From: Erysipelotrichaceae bacterium
GTDB taxonomy: Bacteria; Bacillota_I; Bacilli_A; Erysipelotrichales; Coprobacillaceae
DNA: 43,362 nucleotides
Assembly (NCBI GenBank): GCA_021201655.1
Contig: JAJQEL010000024.1
Span: 1-43,362, forward strand
Reading direction: 5' to 3'
Shown here: positions 41,129 to 43,362 of the stretch, in pieces
Layout: every line of letters begins with the position of its first letter
How positions within the stretch are numbered: position 1 is the stretch's first letter
Notes under the pieces: generated by a model
What the model was told of the DNA's origin: nothing
The model's input: only the letters and a program-made list of their open reading frames with translations
Databases searched by the model: none
Program-made: the position numbers and the translations under genes

Positions 41129-43362
41129 TCACCTTAAAATACGCATAGCATTCAATATGGCTATTAAAGTAACACCAACATCAGCAAAAACACCCATCCA
41201 CATATTTGATAAACCAAACATTGTAAGAATTAAAACACCTACCTTAACAATAAGAATAAATGCAACATTTTGTTTTAAAATATAATTTGTTCGCTTAGAA
41301 ATATCAATAGCATCGCCAATAGTGGCAATATTATCCTGCATTAACACAACATCAGCAGCTTCAATAGCAGCATCACTGCCAATACCTCCCATAGCAATAC
41401 CAACATCTGCACGCGCTAATACTGGTGCATCATTGATACCATCACCAACAAAAGCCACTGCACCTTGATTTGTTTCAATAATATTTTCTAATTGCATAAC
41501 TTTATCTTGTGGTAGTAATTCGCTATATACCTGATCTATTCCTAATCTATTAGCAATGTCCTGAGCCACTTTATTATGGTCACCCGTTAACATAATGGTG
41601 TTTTTGATACCAGCTTTCTTTAAGCATTGAATACCCTCAATAGTTGTTTCCTTAATCTCATCGGCAACCACAATGGAACCCTTGAATTCATCGTTGACTG
41701 CTACATAAACAATAGTACCAATAGCTTTTGGTTCAATTATTTCAATTCCTTGGCTTGTAAATAATGAGGCATTACCCAATAGAACATGATCATTTCCTAT
41801 ATAGGTATCAATACCTTTACCAGCAATTTCCTGATAACGAGATATCTTACTTTCATCAATATCTAAATCATATTTACGAATAATACTTTTAGCAATTGGA
41901 TGATTACTATAATATTCACCATAAGCAGCATATTTTAATAAATCATCATCACCATTTATTTCCACAACTTCAAAAGTACCTTTAGTAAGAGTACCAGTCT
42001 TATCGAAAACAATGGTATCTACATCTTTTAATAATTCTAAGTAATTACCACCTTTAATTAAAGCCCCCAGGCGACTTGCCTTCCCTAATCCTGCATATAA
42101 CCCTAGCGGAATAGAAATAACCAAGGCACAAGGACAAGAAACAACTAAAAATGTTAAAGCGCGATAAAGCCAATCTGTAAATACAGCCCCATCAAATATC
42201 AACATTGGCAAGATAGCAAGTAAAACTGCTAAACCAACAACTGTAGGAGTATATATTTTAGCAAATTTGGTAATGAACTTTTCGATTGGAGCTTTCTTAC
42301 TAGCCGCGTTTTCCATGAGTTCTAAAATTCTTGAAACAGTCGAATCATTATATGGTTTGGTAACTCTGACTTCTAATATTTCATTAAGATTAACAAACCC
42401 TGCTAATACTTCATCATTTTCACTAACACTTCTAGGTACAGCTTCGCCTGTTAAACTAGATGTATCAAGCATAGAATGACCACTGACTACAATACCATCT
42501 AAAGGTATTTTTTCTCCTACTTTAACTACAATGATATCATTAATACGGATATTTTCAGGTCCTACCTGAATCACACCATCGTTTGTTTTTAAATTGGCAT
42601 AGTCACTTTTAATATCCATTAAAGTAGAAATAGAATTTCTTGTTTTATTAACAGCATATGCCTGGAAAATTTCACCAATACCATAAAATAACATAACAGC
42701 TACTGCTTCAACATATTCACCAATCGCAAAAGCACCAATAGTCGCTACTACCATTAAGAAATTCTCATCAAAAACTTCACCGCGACCTATATTCTTAAAG
42801 GCTTTAATTAAAACTGTATAACCAATCAATAAATAAGCAATAAGAAAACCAGCAATAGAAACATTATAATTACTGAAAATAATACTAGCTAAATAAACAA
42901 TAACTCCTACAATCAAATTGCAGTTTTTCTTAGCATCAAACAATTTTGGCTGCTCAATGACACGTTTATCATCTTTATATGATAAAGTCACACCATCTTC
43001 TATAGAATCGATGGTTTTTTGGATATGATCAAACAAGTCATCTTCTATAACTGCTCCCTGAGGTTGAACTTGTAAAGTTTCAGTTGTAAAATTTAAAACA
43101 GCATCTTTAACTTGAGGCATATTTTTTATAGCTTCTTCAACTTTCATAGCACATGATGCACAATCTAAGCCAGCAACATGATAAGCAACTATACCTTGAC
43201 CGTCTAATTTTCTTAAATCACGATAATCATCATGTTCATGATGACTTTCTTTTTTTGATAAAGTAACTTCTGGTTCCATAGCTTGAATAGCTGTTTCTAA
43301 TTCTTTTATATCTATTTCCTGTTTTGCTTCAATAAACATAAGTCCACTAGCAAAATTAATCG
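41129..43362 (-). CDS. Heavy-metal-translocating P-type ATPase (5' end outside window)
   Basis: P1B-type ATPase exporting a soft or transition metal. From the N-terminal side: the tail of a first HMA domain, a His-rich linker (HHEHDD), a second HMA domain with the metal-binding GLDCASC, membrane helices, SLTGEAVPRS, the intramembrane SCPCALV motif, the phosphorylation site DKTGTLTKG, TGDHNK and GDGINDAPVLARADVGIAMG. CPC and the C-terminal layout fit the Zn/Cd/Pb (ZntA/CadA) type, but copper cannot be excluded. An ATG at 43339 exists, but the frame stays open to the window edge and the codons before it read like the end of an HMA domain (INFASGLMFIEA), so the gene is partial. Confidence 0.93.
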   Translation of the reverse strand, partial: INFASGLMFIEAKQEIDIKELETAIQAMEPEVTLSKKESHHEHDDYRDLRKLDGQGIVAYHVAGLDCASCAMKVEEAIKNMPQVKDAVLNFTTETLQVQPQGAVIEDDLFDHIQKTIDSIEDGVTLSYKDDKRVIEQPKLFDAKKNCNLIVGVIVYLASIIFSNYNVSIAGFLIAYLLIGYTVLIKAFKNIGRGEVFDENFLMVVATIGAFAIGEYVEAVAVMLFYGIGEIFQAYAVNKTRNSISTLMDIKSDYANLKTNDGVIQVGPENIRINDIIVVKVGEKIPLDGIVVSGHSMLDTSSLTGEAVPRSVSENDEVLAGFVNLNEILEVRVTKPYNDSTVSRILELMENAASKKAPIEKFITKFAKIYTPTVVGLAVLLAILPMLIFDGAVFTDWLYRALTFLVVSCPCALVISIPLGLYAGLGKASRLGALIKGGNYLELLKDVDTIVFDKTGTLTKGTFEVVEINGDDDLLKYAAYGEYYSNHPIAKSIIRKYDLDIDESKISRYQEIAGKGIDTYIGNDHVLLGNASLFTSQGIEIIEPKAIGTIVYVAVNDEFKGSIVVADEIKETTIEGIQCLKKAGIKNTIMLTGDHNKVAQDIANRLGIDQVYSELLPQDKVMQLENIIETNQGAVAFVGDGINDAPVLARADVGIAMGGIGSDAAIEAADVVLMQDNIATIGDAIDISKRTNYILKQNVAFILIVKVGVLILTMFGLSNMWMGVFADVGVTLIAILNAMRILR

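Overview
The window is AT-rich, with compact, mostly co-directional genes, strong GGAGG ribosome-binding sites and TTGACA/TATAAT-type promoters. The housekeeping gene order (smc-ftsY-ylxM-ffh-rpsP-khpA-rimM-trmD-rplS-lepB-ylqF-rnhB ... dprA-topA-trmFO-xerC) is a Firmicutes backbone. L27 carries the Firmicutes N-terminal extension and its processing protease Prp is encoded beside it. Small composite enzymes, rubrerythrin and glycan genes suggest an anaerobic gut Firmicute, most likely Erysipelotrichia (Coprobacillaceae-like). That taxonomic call is inference from protein style, not a search result. Almost everything is on the minus strand; only coaBC-coaX is on the plus strand.

Layout from left to right. 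1-394: no convincing protein gene, but a compact structured RNA candidate (about 130-354, minus strand) with its own promoter and terminator. 395-2760: the rplU-prp-rpmA-obg operon with an L21-type leader. 2758-7875: xerC, trmFO, topA, dprA. 7900-9531: an AbiEi/AbiEii toxin-antitoxin cassette inserted exactly at the start of dprA and bounded by a 26-bp direct repeat. 9544-9620: a copy of a dispersed repeat that recurs at 40972-41007. 9645-13596: a four-step operon (glutamate-cysteine ligase, class II glutamine amidotransferase, ATP-grasp ligase broken by an in-frame TAG, esterase) that looks like a small-molecule pathway. 13660-20788: the translation and secretion backbone. 20802-25797: smc with short arms, preceded by a two-component system.

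25883-32685: a tightly overlapping operon of an NrnA-type DHH phosphoesterase, an uncharacterised membrane protein with a large extracytoplasmic domain, a 1000-residue Sel1-repeat protein and a smaller Sel1 paralogue that is prematurely stopped by TAG. 32779-33902: an SRPBCC protein and a rubredoxin-rubrerythrin-rubredoxin protein. 34154-36123 (+): coenzyme A genes coaBC and coaX behind a structured leader. 36133-40918: a patatin phospholipase, an amylomaltase fused to BspA-type leucine-rich repeats, and an Rpn-family nuclease. 41129-43362: a heavy-metal P-type ATPase whose 5' end lies outside the window.

The most interesting parts are the two accessory blocks wedged between rnhB and dprA, the NrnA/membrane/Sel1 operon, the orphan structured RNA, the MalQ-LRR fusion, and two independent in-frame amber codons in otherwise intact reading frames. 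TAG is also an ordinary stop codon here (for example topA, lepB, smc), so wholesale recoding is unlikely. No tRNA, rRNA, CRISPR array or insertion sequence with recognisable ends was seen.
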